A DNA stretch of 64,000 nucleotides from Vitis vinifera (taxonomy: Eukaryota > Streptophyta > Magnoliopsida > Vitales > Vitaceae), in the NCBI RefSeq assembly GCF_030704535.1, contig NC_081807.1, positions 8,892,001-8,956,000 of the forward strand, in the 5' to 3' direction. This document shows positions 12,001-22,602 of this stretch, piece after piece. The notes beneath the pieces were generated by a model. It ran no database searches and was not told where the DNA came from. It saw only the letters and a program-made list of their open reading frames with translations. A program made the translations under genes and the position numbers. Position 1 is the stretch's first letter; each line of letters starts with the position of its first letter.

Positions 12001-14831
12001 CACTTGAAGACCACCTTTAGCTTTTTAAAACATTGATGTGAGTGTAAAATTTTGTTTCATTTTGATTCATAGGAAATAAATGTTAACCATTCTACTTTTT
12101 ATGTACAGAAAAGAGGTCCATTTTGTAAGAAGATACTTTAGATTATTATTTTATTATTAACTAACAAAAACTTTGTGATTAAATTAGACTTCCTTGATTT
12201 TTGGATTGCTTTTGTTAGCTGTTTAATATTTTTAGTATAGAGTTCCCTTTTTCTTTCTTTTCTTTTCTTTTTTTCTTTAATTTTTATTTGAAGGGTTTCT
12301 AACCTCTATGAGAAGTGAAAGGGAGGATAAGTATATTTCTTCTCTTAGTATTTTAATTTCATCTTCATGCCTAAAACCTAGAACTAGGGGTGTACAAAAA
12401 ACCAAGTGATCCAGAAAAACTACCCGAACTGATTAAGTTTTACATGGTTTTTCATAATTTCAGTTTTATAAGCTTAATACCAAATTGGACCGGTTTGGTC
12501 TACAGTTTCCTATTCCAAAATTTGGAAGTAAACTGAACCACAAAGACAATTATTTATATACTCATATGGATACCTGTCTTATATTGGCTTCCCTATGATG
12601 TAATTTTTCATGGTTTGAAATATTAATTTTTATGATTTGAAATATTAATTTTTATGATTCTTCATACTTTTGAACAAACTGGGATGATGTGTGTTATAAT
12701 AATGTGAATTTAGTTGTGTTAGTGTAACTATAGAGCTTAGTTGTTTCTCATGTGGGTTGTAGTAGAATGATATGAATAGAGCCTAAGGTTTTTTTATCAT
12801 GTTGCAATAGTATATTATTAATGTTTTTTGCCCTGCATGCTCAATTTTAGCCATGTTGGGTTTTATCCCAAGCAAACAGAAATAGCCGATTTAGTCAGTC
12901 ATTGTTCATAAATTGAATCAAATTGATAAGTTCTCTCATATTTGGTTAGTTTAGTTCTATGTGCATCCAAAGTAACTAGATCGGATTAGTTAGATTTTCA
13001 TGCTCAAAACAGAACCAGTCAAAGGATGCATAACCTACCAAGAACTTAATTGTTGCAATTTATTTATTATTAAAAATTTAGGAAACTTCTTTTTTTTATT
13101 TTATCTCATTTTTAATAATTGATTTTTAATGACCTTCATATATAGCTTAGTTTCTAGATTTTTGAAGTTTTTAAACAATTGGTTAGGCTTGAGGGTCTTC
13201 AAGTCAGCCCAGTATTTGTATTTTTGGAACAGGATGTCAACTGGGACCATCTAATAGTGTGTTCTCTACTGTGAACATCCATCATGGATGCTACTCCTCA
13301 ATCTTTGCTTTGTAAGTGTCATTTGGTTGAGATGTACGAAAGCTAACATGGTTATGCTATTTTCTGATTGAATTTTCTCCCCTTTCTTTTAGAAGTATTT
13401 AAAGTTTGAATCTCAAAACAATGAGGTGAGGACAAAAAAGTTTATCTTGTTTGGTCAAAATTATGAAGAGAAAATATGATGGAATTAGGGAGAATTTTAC
13501 ATATACAATTTAAACACTTTTGAACTCTCTGTTCAAATATGCGAGGAAAATTGAGTGGAGAGATGAAAAATAAAAAACAAAAATGTTGTGCTCAGACTTG
13601 CATTTTATTTTCCTTAGCCTTTTCTTTGCTTTCTTTTTCCCCTCTCTTTTTTCCCTCAGATGTGATAACAAAACATGGCCCAATTATGAAATCTTTCATC
13701 ATCATTATTTAGAAGTTCTTATTGTTGTGATTGATATTTAGTTTTGGAGTGATCATCTAGTTGTGGGCTCTATGTTATCTCAAACATACCATGTCTGTTG
13801 TTCTTGATGTACAAGAACTAAAATCATTAATATAGTTGACTTTTTTTCCTGGTTTCTTTAGTATTTAGCACATGCTATATCTTTAATTATGATCTCAAAG
13901 AACAAATAGTTTGATACCTTCTAATATCATGGGCATTGATGGCTAATTTTTGGTTGGGACTTGGGAGGATAAAATGACATTCAGGGTATATTGATGAAGG
14001 GAAAGTGGTAGGATGCATGACACTTACATTTTACTTAGCATTTCTGTATTGTTATCAAAATTACCAACAATCTTTGAGGGAAATTGATGCTTCTACCCAA
14101 AAAAAGAAAAAAAAAAAAAGGATTTATAGAATATGCTTTTCCCCAGAATTTGATGCCCAATTTCCTCACTTTACTGCAGTTCTGGGAAAAGTGAAAGATT
14201 TCCTAGGAGTCATATCAGAAGCTAATAAAAAGCTGGAGCTTGATGCAAAGGTATGCATATGAATCTGATGAGGAAAAAGTAAATTGTGTGCATTCATGTT
14301 CTCTTTATTTCTAAGATTATAATGTAAATGTAGGACAATTCCGGTAAGGACTATGATATTGAGGTGCTCACGGGGAATGAATCTGAATACATTGAAATGG
14401 TATATGAAATTTGTTTCGTCTTTGCTTTATTTTGTTTGTTTGTTTGTTTGTTTTTTAGACTAACTAGCAGCTAATGGGTTGTAATTGTTGGATGCATCCA
14501 ATTACAGGATTTGATGCTGGGTATTGCTGATCTGCAGACTCCTGAGGCTGTGGCAGCAGCTAAATCTTCTATTGCAGGTTTTCAACCAGTGGCTCCTCTA
14601 GCTGGTTGCAGTAGTGGAACAGAATCTGAAGATAGCTCTGATTATGATGATAGTGATAATGACGATGATGAGGACAGCGATGATGATAAAAATGATAACA
14701 AAAATAATAATAAAGCATGCTCTGTTGTGAAACATAAAAGATCAAAGTCTGCTCATGGGGATTCTTCCATGGAAGTGCCCCAAAAAAATGGGGGTTCAAA
14801 AAAGCGGCCAAAGATTGTTGAGCTCTCGTGA
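8656..14831 (+). CDS. NOPCHAP1-like (DUF4598/C12orf45 family) protein, five exons
   Basis: Exons 8656-8719, 8833-8934, 14180-14250, 14334-14399 and 14508-14831, all with GT-AG borders and compatible phases (1, 1, 0, 0), join to 627 bp, 208 residues. The N-terminus is Ser-rich. The conserved core is encoded by exons 3 to 5: LGKVKDFLGVISEANKKLEL (about 57-76), then NESEYIEMDLMLGIADLQ (about 94-111), matching the family pattern of a short helix followed by an I.MDL segment. Next come an acidic tract (about 140-161) and a basic tail with KHKRSK and KKRPK, a possible nuclear signal. In animals the family member bridges NOP58 to the R2TP/RUVBL chaperone for box C/D snoRNP assembly; the plant role is inferred. 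Intron 2 is 5.2 kb and TE-filled. Confidence 0.8.
8946..9015. repeat. (CT)n microsatellite at the start of intron 2
   Basis: A near-perfect CT run, with three CCCT interruptions at its start, begins about 10 bp after the exon 2 donor. Strong polypyrimidine this close to a donor is notable. Confidence 0.9.
9636..9790 (-). mobile_element. LINE 3' end fragment, antisense, in intron 2
   Basis: On the minus strand it reads GTGCTCTCTATGGACCTCCT, ATGTACACGAGTGCTC, then CTTTTTTAATTTTATATTAT and TTACCTATCCAAAAATTA, the same layout as the LINE tail at 7930-8051 and as common plant LINE 3' ends. Neighbouring (TA)n at 9603-9622. Confidence 0.5.
10948..12034. mobile_element. Non-autonomous Mutator-like element (1087 bp) with 9-bp target duplication
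   Basis: The ends are inverted repeats: TAGTGTTTTAAAAAGCTA on the left and, reverse-complemented, AATGTTTTAAAAAGCTA on the right. The 9-mer GATGTGAGT flanks both sides (10939-10947 and 12035-12043), the duplication size of MULEs. Subterminal regions carry repeated GAGGCT/GCCTCA words, including a direct repeat GCTCAACTCAAGCCTCACCT. No transposase frame. It sits in intron 2 of the NOPCHAP1-like gene. Confidence 0.85.
11460..11824. repeat. Direct duplication of ~180 bp inside the MULE
   Basis: Two diverged copies (about 11460-11645 and 11648-11824) share TTAGATATGATTATA, CCCTTGGAG, GAAAATTATTTGATGAAACT-type and ACTAAATTAGAA phrases in the same order. Confidence 0.75.
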
Positions 14832-15334
14832 GAATCTTAATTAGAAATAGGACAGTGAAATCTACTCATGGGGATTGTTTTCTAGGAATGAGAGGGAAAC
14901 CATCAGGATTATAAGGGTTGCAGCAAGCATGAAAGGCATTTCTCTGCAGGAAGGAGGGAGCTTTCTGAATGTCTGATGAGGCTGTAATTTATGCAGCGGT
15001 GGGATTTTTGCTTCTCCATTAATATCTATCAGGGCATATGCCATACTAGACAGCTAATGGAGAAAACAGTCCTGTGAGTACCCTTCAAATTTTGAATGTC
15101 ATGGAAGCTTTGTGATTTTTTTATTCTACCAAATCTGTTGTCATTAAATTTTCTACATTTCAGTTTGGTAATTAAATTTTCCATTCCATTATATTCCCAA
15201 TGCCTTCCCATATACCAGTTCATTGAGAGGTACAGAAATGTCTTTGTGCAGCCTCATTCTGGACTAATGTATGAAATTTGGACCAAGGCTAAAAATATGA
15301 GGAGATATACACAAAATCTGGGTGGATACATCAA
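14832..15334 (+). other. Downstream region / 3' UTR of the NOPCHAP1-like gene
   Basis: Follows the stop codon. Contains no further coding signal or recognised repeat. The short frames here look like chance. Confidence 0.4.
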
Positions 15335-15433
15335 GACCTGATATTTCTGGATTTTTTCATCATTTATTATGATTTTTGGTCTTTCCATCGATTTTTGATT
15401 GATATATCAGGATTGCCCCAATTTTTCGGCAGT

Positions 15434-15505
15434 CAAAGCTCAGTTGGTAGAGCTTTGCTCTTGTAATTGGGTTGTTGCAGTTACGTGTTGGACTTGTACC
15501 TGAAT
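15434..15505 (+). other. tRNA-like sequence (degenerate, possible tRNA-Thr or SINE head)
   Basis: AAGCTCAGTTGGTAGAGCTT matches a tRNA D-arm and polymerase III A box, followed by CTCTTGTAATT, a plausible anticodon loop with TGT. The T-arm is poor, so this is not a functional tRNA gene. It could be a pseudogene or the head of a tRNA-derived SINE. Confidence 0.35.
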
Positions 15506-15784
15506 CAGTGGCTCACTTTTTTGAAGTAATGGGGAAGAGGACCAAAACGTGCCATTGAAAGACTTTAATGAGACAAAGGTGGGCTGTCAAGAGTGTAGAG
15601 GTAAGATGGGCAGTTGGTCAGATCTAGTATGAATTGTATATGGATAGTAGTTGGAATTGGTGACTCACCCAAGGTTCCCTCATTTCGAATCTTTGGGGTA
15701 GAGGATCAAGTTGGTCATTGCGAATAACTTGATGCATTATCTCCCTTCAATCCTTTAAGTGAAATGCAGCAAAAGAAAAGAAAA

Positions 15785-16190
15785 TTCATGGATTGACCCA
15801 TTGCCTCCACCTCAGAGGAACTACAAGATCACCCCAAGGGTACTTGTGGCATCTAGGGGTTGTGGACTCACCATAAAACCCTGTTCAATAAGTGGAACAT
15901 CCGTTCTCAGGTTGGGCAATAAGGGTTAGAGAAGGGCGATCACTCATTCTTAAAGACCAAAGAGAGTAAAATCTGATTTTGCATTGCGACATGGGGACTA
16001 GAACTTTGTTCAATAAGTGGAACATCCGTTCCCATGTTGGGCAGTGGGCAGTAAGGGTTAGAGAGGGCAATCACTTATTCTCAAGACCAAAGAGCAAAAT
16101 TTGATTTTGCATTACGACGCGGGGACTCAAACTTGGTTCTCCAGGCTTAAAAAAGCAGTCCCTATGCTACTAGGCCAACCATGCCTTTGT
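15785..16190 (-). mobile_element. tRNA-derived SINE-like repeat with 125-bp tandem units
   Basis: On the minus strand the head reads GGTTGGCCTAGTAGCATAGG (A-box like) and then AAGTTTGAGTCCCCGCGTCG (B-box like). The body is a 125-bp unit repeated in tandem: GTTCAATAAGTGGAACATCC starts at 15883 and 16008, and each unit carries TTTGCATTGCGACATGGGG or its variant. Confidence 0.5.
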
Positions 16191-16270
16191 TTATTAATGT
16201 GTACTACATTTTATATATTTTATATGAATGCCTAAATTTTACATATAAAATGTATTTTATGTTTATGCCT

Positions 16271-16273
<3 letters not shown>

Positions 16274-16316
<43 letters not shown>
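16274..16316. repeat. (TA)n microsatellite
   Basis: About twenty uninterrupted TA dinucleotides. Confidence 0.95.
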
Positions 16317-16320
<4 letters not shown>

Positions 16321-16757
16321 AAAATAAAATATGAAAATAAATTTTTAGTATATATATTAATTTTAATTATTTATTTTCAAATTCTATTTATTTATTATTG
16401 AAAACATAAAAATCACGAATTAAATACAAATATAATAATTATACATATATTATAAAGTAGGTAAATCATCATTTTAATATTAAATTTATTTTCATTTTTG
16501 ATAAATTATTATTTTAGTATTAAATGAATTTTTAAATACCACCTATTATTATAAAATATTACAAATTATATAATTCATATATCAGTTTTTTCATATATCA
16601 ATAATAATATATAAAGTCTATGTATTATTACTTCTCATATCAGTTTTAAGAAGTTTTTTAATATTTTTATGAATTTTGATCAATTTTTACTCTAAATATA
16701 GATATATTTGTAAAATTAAATTACCAATATATCTGTCAAAATCGATATTTTTATCCT

Positions 16758-17519
16758 TAATTTGGATGACCCTCTAATTTGATGTTTGATCACCTATGCT
16801 TGACTGCAATCCTCTCCTTCGCCTAAAGCTAACCCTACAGTCATGGACCTTTGCCTTATGGTGAAATCACAATATATCGATCAAGCTCATTGAATTAGCC
16901 TTATTATCAGGTCCATTTCTATATTGTGTGTTTGTAGATCATAGTGATTGGATTTTTGGTTTTGTTTTTTATTTTTCTTATGTGTAATTTTGTTTTTTCC
17001 TCTTATGTTTATTTTGCTTGGTCAATATGATTATTAAATGATCTTATAACATTTTTGTGGATTTTCTCCACCTGACCTGATAGAAGTTTAAAAAAAAATC
17101 ATGAAGTCAAAAAATCATTTTTCATAGGGAATTAAGCTATTGGCTTGTTTAGGAGTGTTCTTATTTGAAATATTTTTCTATCAAGTACTTCTCCATATGC
17201 TTATTCCTCTAAAATCACTTTTTATATATGTTAAAAACGCTTTCTAATGCACAAATTTGTTTTTAGTTATATCAATTATTTAATTGATAGACTATGTTGA
17301 ATTAGGCTGAAAAAAACCAAGTTCGGAGTAATATGCTAAAAGGGTAATAGAAACTGCACTTGTTCCCTATTACCCCAAGAGCATGGAGTAGTAGTAGTAG
17401 TAGTAGTAGTAAAACCATTAAGACCCCAAGAGCATCGAGTTTCAGTTACTTAGCTAGAGAGACAAATAGAGAGAGCATCCAACTTATTCGACCCCATGAA
17501 TGCATTGCATACTTAGCTA
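16758..17519. other. Intergenic stretch with (TAG)n microsatellite
   Basis: No gene recognised. A run of eight AGT/TAG trinucleotides lies at about 17389-17411. The stretch is the 3' flank of the divergent PR-1 gene, which is on the minus strand. Confidence 0.6.
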
Positions 17520-18011
17520 CTAATATGGGCGCTGCCCTATCACATTACCAGCACGATAATAGTTGCAGGTGATGAAAACCGAGCCATTCACGCATGGCAC
17601 CCTCGCACACCCCACACTAGTCGTTGTGTTCCAGATCAGCTGAGTGTAATGCCCACAAACCTTCCCCATCATACATGTGTTGGTGTCGTAGTTGTAGTAC
17701 TGCCTCTCGGCAGCCCATGCGTTTACAGCATCCAGGGCGCTGTAGTTGGCCGGTGTACCAATAAACAAGTTTTCCCCGTAATCTGGAGCGCCGGACAGCC
17801 TAAGTAGGCAGTCCGAACTCCGGTTATTCGCATATGACTGGGCATACTCCTGCAGAGTGATGTTCAAAACCAGACATGGCAGCCCCACCGTGCCCCTCAC
17901 GTCGTTGTGCGCGTTCAAAAAGTCGGCCGGCGAGTTCTGAGCTAGGAAAACGCTTGGTAGCATGAGGAAGACGCAGGCAATGACCAGGGTTTCCAGTACT
18001 GATGAGTCCAT
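17520..18011 (-). CDS. Divergent PR-1-like CAP protein, secreted, 163 aa
   Basis: Single-exon CAP/SCP family protein. I chose the MDSSVLET start (18011) over an in-frame ATG 13 codons upstream because it opens directly into a hydrophobic signal peptide ending VFLA|QNSP (about residue 24). CAP features are present: AHN (His35), YGENL (Glu80), WAAE (Glu102), CGHYTQLIW (His121) and the C-terminal CNYYRAGNVIGQRPY. Six conserved cysteines plus an extra one (Cys46). Differences from the cluster genes: five N-glycosylation sequons (N50, N63, N89, N128, N142), and RAGN in place of PPGN where the CAPE peptide would start. PR-1 proteins are apoplastic, sterol-binding and defence-linked. A TATA-like ATATATA lies at 18077-18083. 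Confidence 0.9.
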   Translation of the reverse strand: MDSSVLETLVIACVFLMLPSVFLAQNSPADFLNAHNDVRGTVGLPCLVLNITLQEYAQSYANNRSSDCLLRLSGAPDYGENLFIGTPANYSALDAVNAWAAERQYYNYDTNTCMMGKVCGHYTQLIWNTTTSVGCARVPCVNGSVFITCNYYRAGNVIGQRPY

Positions 18012-18076
18012 TGCCTCTGCGCTTTGCTCTCGCTTGCTGGTTCTGGACACTTGGCTACAATGCTACACACACGCAC

Positions 18077-18083
18077 ATATATA
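18077..18083 (-). promoter_or_regulatory. TATA-like element of the divergent PR-1 gene
   Basis: TATATAT on the minus strand, about 66 bp upstream of the chosen start codon. Confidence 0.4.
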
Positions 18084-18494
18084 CAGTGAGACTACCTCTC
18101 TCCATTCAAATCAATTAACCCATAGATCCTCGTCTAATAATATAAAACCACTGTCAATGGTACCATTGCTTTTGAAAACAAATGCTACTCCTATTCGTTT
18201 ATAAATGTGACTTTAATTGGGTTTCAATTTTTCTTGGGTGCAGGTATGTATAAATTTTCACATTAATAGAAGGGCCAGTTCAAGTTTATATTGATTGCCG
18301 GATTCTGCATTTTCAGATTGGGCATTGAATGGCCTCATTAAACCCACCAGCAGCACTGTATCACTGTAATCTCTTAACTGCCTTAACTTCCTCAACTGCT
18401 CTCCATTTAAAGGTAAGGACTGGATTCAGTAGCATGGGATCCGGGTAGAGTCGGTAGACCCAGATTTAGGCTCAGAGTTTAAGCCTATCAAAAA
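18084..18494. other. Upstream region of the divergent PR-1 gene; edge of block I
   Basis: From about 18330 the sequence (TGTAATCTCTTAACTGCCTT, CTCCATTTAAAGG, GACTGGATTCAGTAG) matches 40955-41060 and 46725-46870, marking the start of the tandem-block homology. No coding content. Confidence 0.5.
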
Positions 18495-18577
18495 CATACA
18501 TATTTCCGATATATCCTATACATCCGTAAAATCGAAGTATTGATATATTTATAATATTACCGATATTTTCATCTTTG
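18495..18577. repeat. Terminal fragment of the CGATAT-family repeat
   Basis: CCGATATATCCTATACATCC, GTAAAATCGAAGTATTGATA and TACCGATATTTTCATCTTT correspond to the right terminus of the element at 2078-3950. Confidence 0.6.
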
Positions 18578-19825
18578 CCCCAAAGTAAGAATAAATAAGA
18601 TTGGTTAATAATGAGATTTTGTGTTAGTTATTATTAATGTTGATTGTTATTAAATTAGAAAAATTATTGATTCATGGTTTAATGGTAAGATCGGTTAAAT
18701 TTGAGATATCATAAATATATAATTTATATATTATTAAAATTAAAAATAAATATAAAAAATGAGAAAATATATATAATTAATTAAAAATTTAAACACATTT
18801 TATTATTTTATTATTATTAATATTGATAGCTTAAATTATGATAAGAATAATACAAAGATTTATTAAATTATTAATAATTTTAATTTTATTAAATATGTAA
18901 CTTTTGATTATTAAGATAAAAATAATATTTTATCATTTAAAATATTTATTTGGATTTCAATAATTATATATTTTACTATATTCAAAATTATTAGCTTTTA
19001 TTTATTTATATATAAGTCATAAACATTTATATTCATTAAAAATTTTCAACAATACAGATGTAGTTTTCAAATACCTTTCTTTACAACCACCTGTATGGCA
19101 TTTTTTGTCTTGAAAAAAGCTAAAGTATCCTATAGTTTTGAAGGATAAAAAATAGGATAACAGTGAATCAGTTAGAGGTGTGTTTAATAGTGATTTTAAA
19201 AAGTGTTTTTGATATTTTTATCACTTAATTTTTTTTATTTTTTAAGTATTAAAAATATTTCTTAAAATCACAGTAAAATGCATTTTTAAGTCAATTAAAT
19301 AATTCAACGGTTTAATCATTGGGTGAACCGGTTTAGTGCCGATTCAACATATTTCCGGCTTGATGAGGTGAATTGAATCGGGTCAGGCTTTGATTTTCAT
19401 TCTTTCGATTATAAACGTACTCCATTAGGACAAACCCAGAGAGACAAAAGAGAGTATGCGGATTTAAGTGTACTTAACTAAGGATGTTTGGTGGTAGAAG
19501 AAAGTTTTAAGTGATTTTTATTTATTTATTCTGGAAATCACCTGAAGTTGGAGAATGTGAGAGGGCATGACATGGTCCTGACCTGCCTTAGATGGGAGAT
19601 ATCCCTTCCATGCCTTCTGAGGTTATATATGAGGAATAATGTCTCTTCCCATATGCTTTTTGTATCTCCAATATATCCATCACAAAACAATTAATTATGT
19701 AAGGATTGAAAGAAACTCACCCAAGCCTTTGAGGTAGGTGATCATCCAGCCATATCCCACTACTTGTTCTAAACACTCAAGCTTTGTTGTGGTCTGAAAT
19801 TAGATCATAAGTGATCTGGGGATTG

Positions 19826-20460
19826 AAAAATCAGGATATTTTACCCAAATATCAGAATGGTTGATATGAAATCTGTCATCGATTATCGATTGAAAGAAAT
19901 TTTGGTGAAATATCACTCATCAGTCAATACCGATTTTTTAACAAAACATCGGAAGTAGAGAACACGTGCTTTGGAGGCAGATTTTTGACGAAAAATCAAA
20001 TCTGTGTTTTTTGTTTTCTTAAATTATCTTTTATTTTAAATTTATATTAATTTTTTATTTTTTATTGTTTTACATATTTATCTTATTTATCCTATTTTAA
20101 AAAATTACTATCACTTCATTTGTAAAATATGAAAAATATAAATTTATTTAAAAATTGTTAAAATATAAAAAAATTTAATGAAGTTCTAATATTTTATAAA
20201 TTAAAATTAATTTGATAAGATGAATTATTAATATAATTTTTATTAATTCAATAGCAAAAAGTTGTCACCGTAAATTTATAATAAAATATTAGAAATTAAA
20301 TATTGAATAAAATATTTTATATAAATACGATTTAATTTTTTATTTTAAAATTTGATAAATATTATTTTTAATCGCACTTATATTAATTACAGTTACAAAA
20401 TAATATTAATGTGTATTATTACTTATTTTATGGGTTTTTGAAGTTTTTTTCAAGTAAATA
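19826..20460. repeat. Diverged CGATAT-family copy inside block I
   Basis: Begins with CAGGATATTTTACCCAAATATC and related words, continues with AT-rich sequence matching the tail of the 2078-3950 copy (TATTGAATAAAATATTTTAT, then TAATGTGTATTATTACTTA and GAAGTTTTTTTCAAG). Not present in the other blocks. Confidence 0.6.
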
Positions 20461-20781
20461 TATTTATTACCGTTACAAAATAACATTAATTACACGTATT
20501 AATGTTTTTTTGTAACAGTAACTAATATAAGTATGATTAAAATTAGTACTATTGTGTCCCTTTCTTTTTTTGTTTTTTTTTTCTTCATAATTAAAATCAG
20601 TATGATAACCCTGAAAATTAAGACAAAGAAAAGAAGAAGAAAACATGCTTTCAAGCACAACCATGATTTATTGTACTTGGAAATTAAAATTATGCACGTC
20701 CCTTGACACAAGAATAAAAATATTTTATAACATTCTTTATTAGAAACATTTTCAAAACATTTTTTTTTCTTTTGTAAATTT

Positions 20782-22204
20782 AGGATGCTTATTCCAAAAG
20801 TTAATATTTTTTCTTATATATATATATATATATTTCATTATTAGAAATATTTTCAAAACTTCAGGTTTTTTTTTAAAATTTACATTAAAACATTATCGGA
20901 TTCTCCATGAAAGGGTTTATGGTAGACATGCTATTGAGAATAGTCTTACAAATTAAAAGTGTTTTTACAAGAATTACTCCGAAACGCATTAACAGAATCG
21001 TGATGATTTTTGGTGAAAAATTATGTAATGTTATATTTAATTCTTTTCTCATCTAAGGTTCTATATATTATATTGTTTGATGGGAGAAAATGGGATTGAA
21101 AGATATCATGATTTATAATGAGATATGATATTTAGATATTATATTTATCAGATGAAAATAGTATCTTAAGATATTATATTAAATAAGATATGTTATGTTA
21201 TGCTCATATTTGGTCTAAGAATGAATAAATGGAATGAATAATATATTGTATTTTAATGTTCAATAATTTTTTTAAAATAAAAAACATATTGCTTCCCAAG
21301 TTCCATGTTTAAATAAATATCAAATTATTGTAAAATAAAAAAATGAGAAGAAAAAAAAGAGGAGATAATAAATAGGAATACTTAGAGAAAAATAGAGTAT
21401 TATTTCATTAGTAGGTTTTCTCGTTTTATAGAAAGTTAGGACGGGATTTATATAAATATGAATGATCATTCATAAGTATGTACTTTCACAATTTGATAAA
21501 TTCTTATATTTTATAACATTCTTTATTCGATGATCATAAAAATATGTTTTGTTAAAACCTTACTAGGAAAAACCTGATGAAAAAAATTTTAGTGAAAGAA
21601 AAAAAGTACAATATTCTTTTAAATTATTATGATTATCTTGTTAAAGTTCTTGCTATTAAAACTTAGTGAGACAAAATCCGGACGAAGGGAAAAAGGAGTA
21701 TAGTGTAGTGATATTCTTATCAATTTGCTCGTACTTATGTTGACATGATTATATTTTCTCTTGTAGCTCGCCCTAGAGATCTTTAAGTCAACTCATTTCA
21801 ATGTTATATATGAACTTCTTTAAGTATTGCAGTTGCATGGCAATGCATTTCTGAATAGATTTGCTAATTGTCACTTGATCTTACTCATTGAACAACAATT
21901 TCACCACTCTTCCAAAGTTTGTAAGTGTAAACAAACTTGAGGGACATATACCTAGTTCCATCAGCTTTAATGTATTCTTCTTTAATCCATACAATGCATA
22001 CAATAATATCTTTATATAGTATTGTTAAATTGTCTTTAATAGAAGATAGTTCACATGATTCTCGAGTATATTAGATTACATATCTCAATCATATGCATTC
22101 CCAACTTGTTTCATCGATTGCAAATATTTCTAAATGATCCAAAGTAGTTGTCATTGTATGTTTTATTGATCACCATGATATTGCAGTATTACCATAGGTC
22201 ATGT
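20782..22204 (-). mobile_element. Old minus-strand Copia relic, 3' part (LTR and RNase H), copy in block I
   Basis: On the minus strand 21750-22180 gives a Copia RNase H C-terminal frame: IKADGTRYMSLKFVYTYKLW, then SGEIVVQ and VRSSDN, with stops in between. 21340-21520 looks like its LTR promoter, ending in TATAACA. The relic continues on the far side of the nested Copia insertion (25804-26560). Too damaged to be active. Confidence 0.7.
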
Positions 22205-22492
22205 TGTTAGAAGTTTGCTTTTTGGACTGCCACGCTATGTTTTAATTTTTCAAAGTTTGAATAAAATTGAGTCATTGTTAGTTCCTATTCTTTAGGAGAT
22301 GTGAGTCCACTTTCATAAATTGTGGATCACGTACTATCTGTTTTGAATTTGAGATTTTTTTCTCTTTTCAGTTATTTCCCAGTTCTATAAATGTACGCTG
22401 GATGGAGGAAATAAAGTAGTGACTTCCGCTGATATATTTTCTCTATTTTTCTATTGTGTCTTCTTTCCTTAGCTTGTCTTAAAACACCAACA
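22205..22492 (+). repeat. 5' LTR of the Copia element
   Basis: 288 bp, TG...CA, ending immediately before ATTGGTATCAGAGC. Confidence 0.9.
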
Positions 22493-22602
22493 ATTGGTAT
22501 CAGAGCTTTATATTCTTGAGGGACCGTCAGTGAAAAAAATTGTGAGTTTTCAAGAGAGTTGAGGGCCACCAAAACACCACGTATTCCACCAAAATTTCAA
22601 GC

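Larger units (their letters stand above)
15335..16757. repeat. Diverged CGATAT-family copy, interrupted by a SINE-like insertion
   Basis: The right end (16616-16757) aligns with 3760-3950: TATTACTTCTCATATCA, GAAGTTTTTTAA, then a double ATATATCTGT/TATATTTGTAAAATTAAA motif and ATCGATATTTTTATCCTTA. The left side (15340-15425) carries CTGATATTTCTGG and GATTGATATATCAGG words. The interior holds the SINE-like repeat and a long (TA)n. Boundaries are approximate. Confidence 0.45.
18590..22204. repeat. Tandem block I of the PR-1 cluster, PR-1 gene missing
   Basis: 18590-19800 aligns with 26915-28370 of block II, and 20600-20720 with 28580-28710 (AACCCTGAAAATTAAGACAA, GGAAATTAAAATTATGCAC). 20782-22204 aligns with 31038-32550. 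The ~2.3 kb of block II between these parts (28715-31037), which contains the PR-1 gene and its promoter, is absent, the junction lying at about 20715-20780. A CGATAT-family copy (19826-20460) is inserted in this block only. Confidence 0.8.

Noticed and set aside
12385..12980. Possible MITE or hAT-like element starting CTAGGGGTGTACAAAAAACC
   Set aside because: The left end looks TE-like, but the right end (TTCTATGTGCATCC) is only a weak inverted match and no target duplication was found.
14569..14811. Minus-strand ORF rich in His/Tyr over exon 5 of the NOPCHAP1-like gene
   Set aside because: It is the complement of the acidic GAT/AAT-rich tract and has no independent support.
15434..15505. 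Functional tRNA-Thr gene
   Set aside because: The D-arm and anticodon loop look right, but the T-arm and acceptor stem do not pair well, so it is listed only as tRNA-like.
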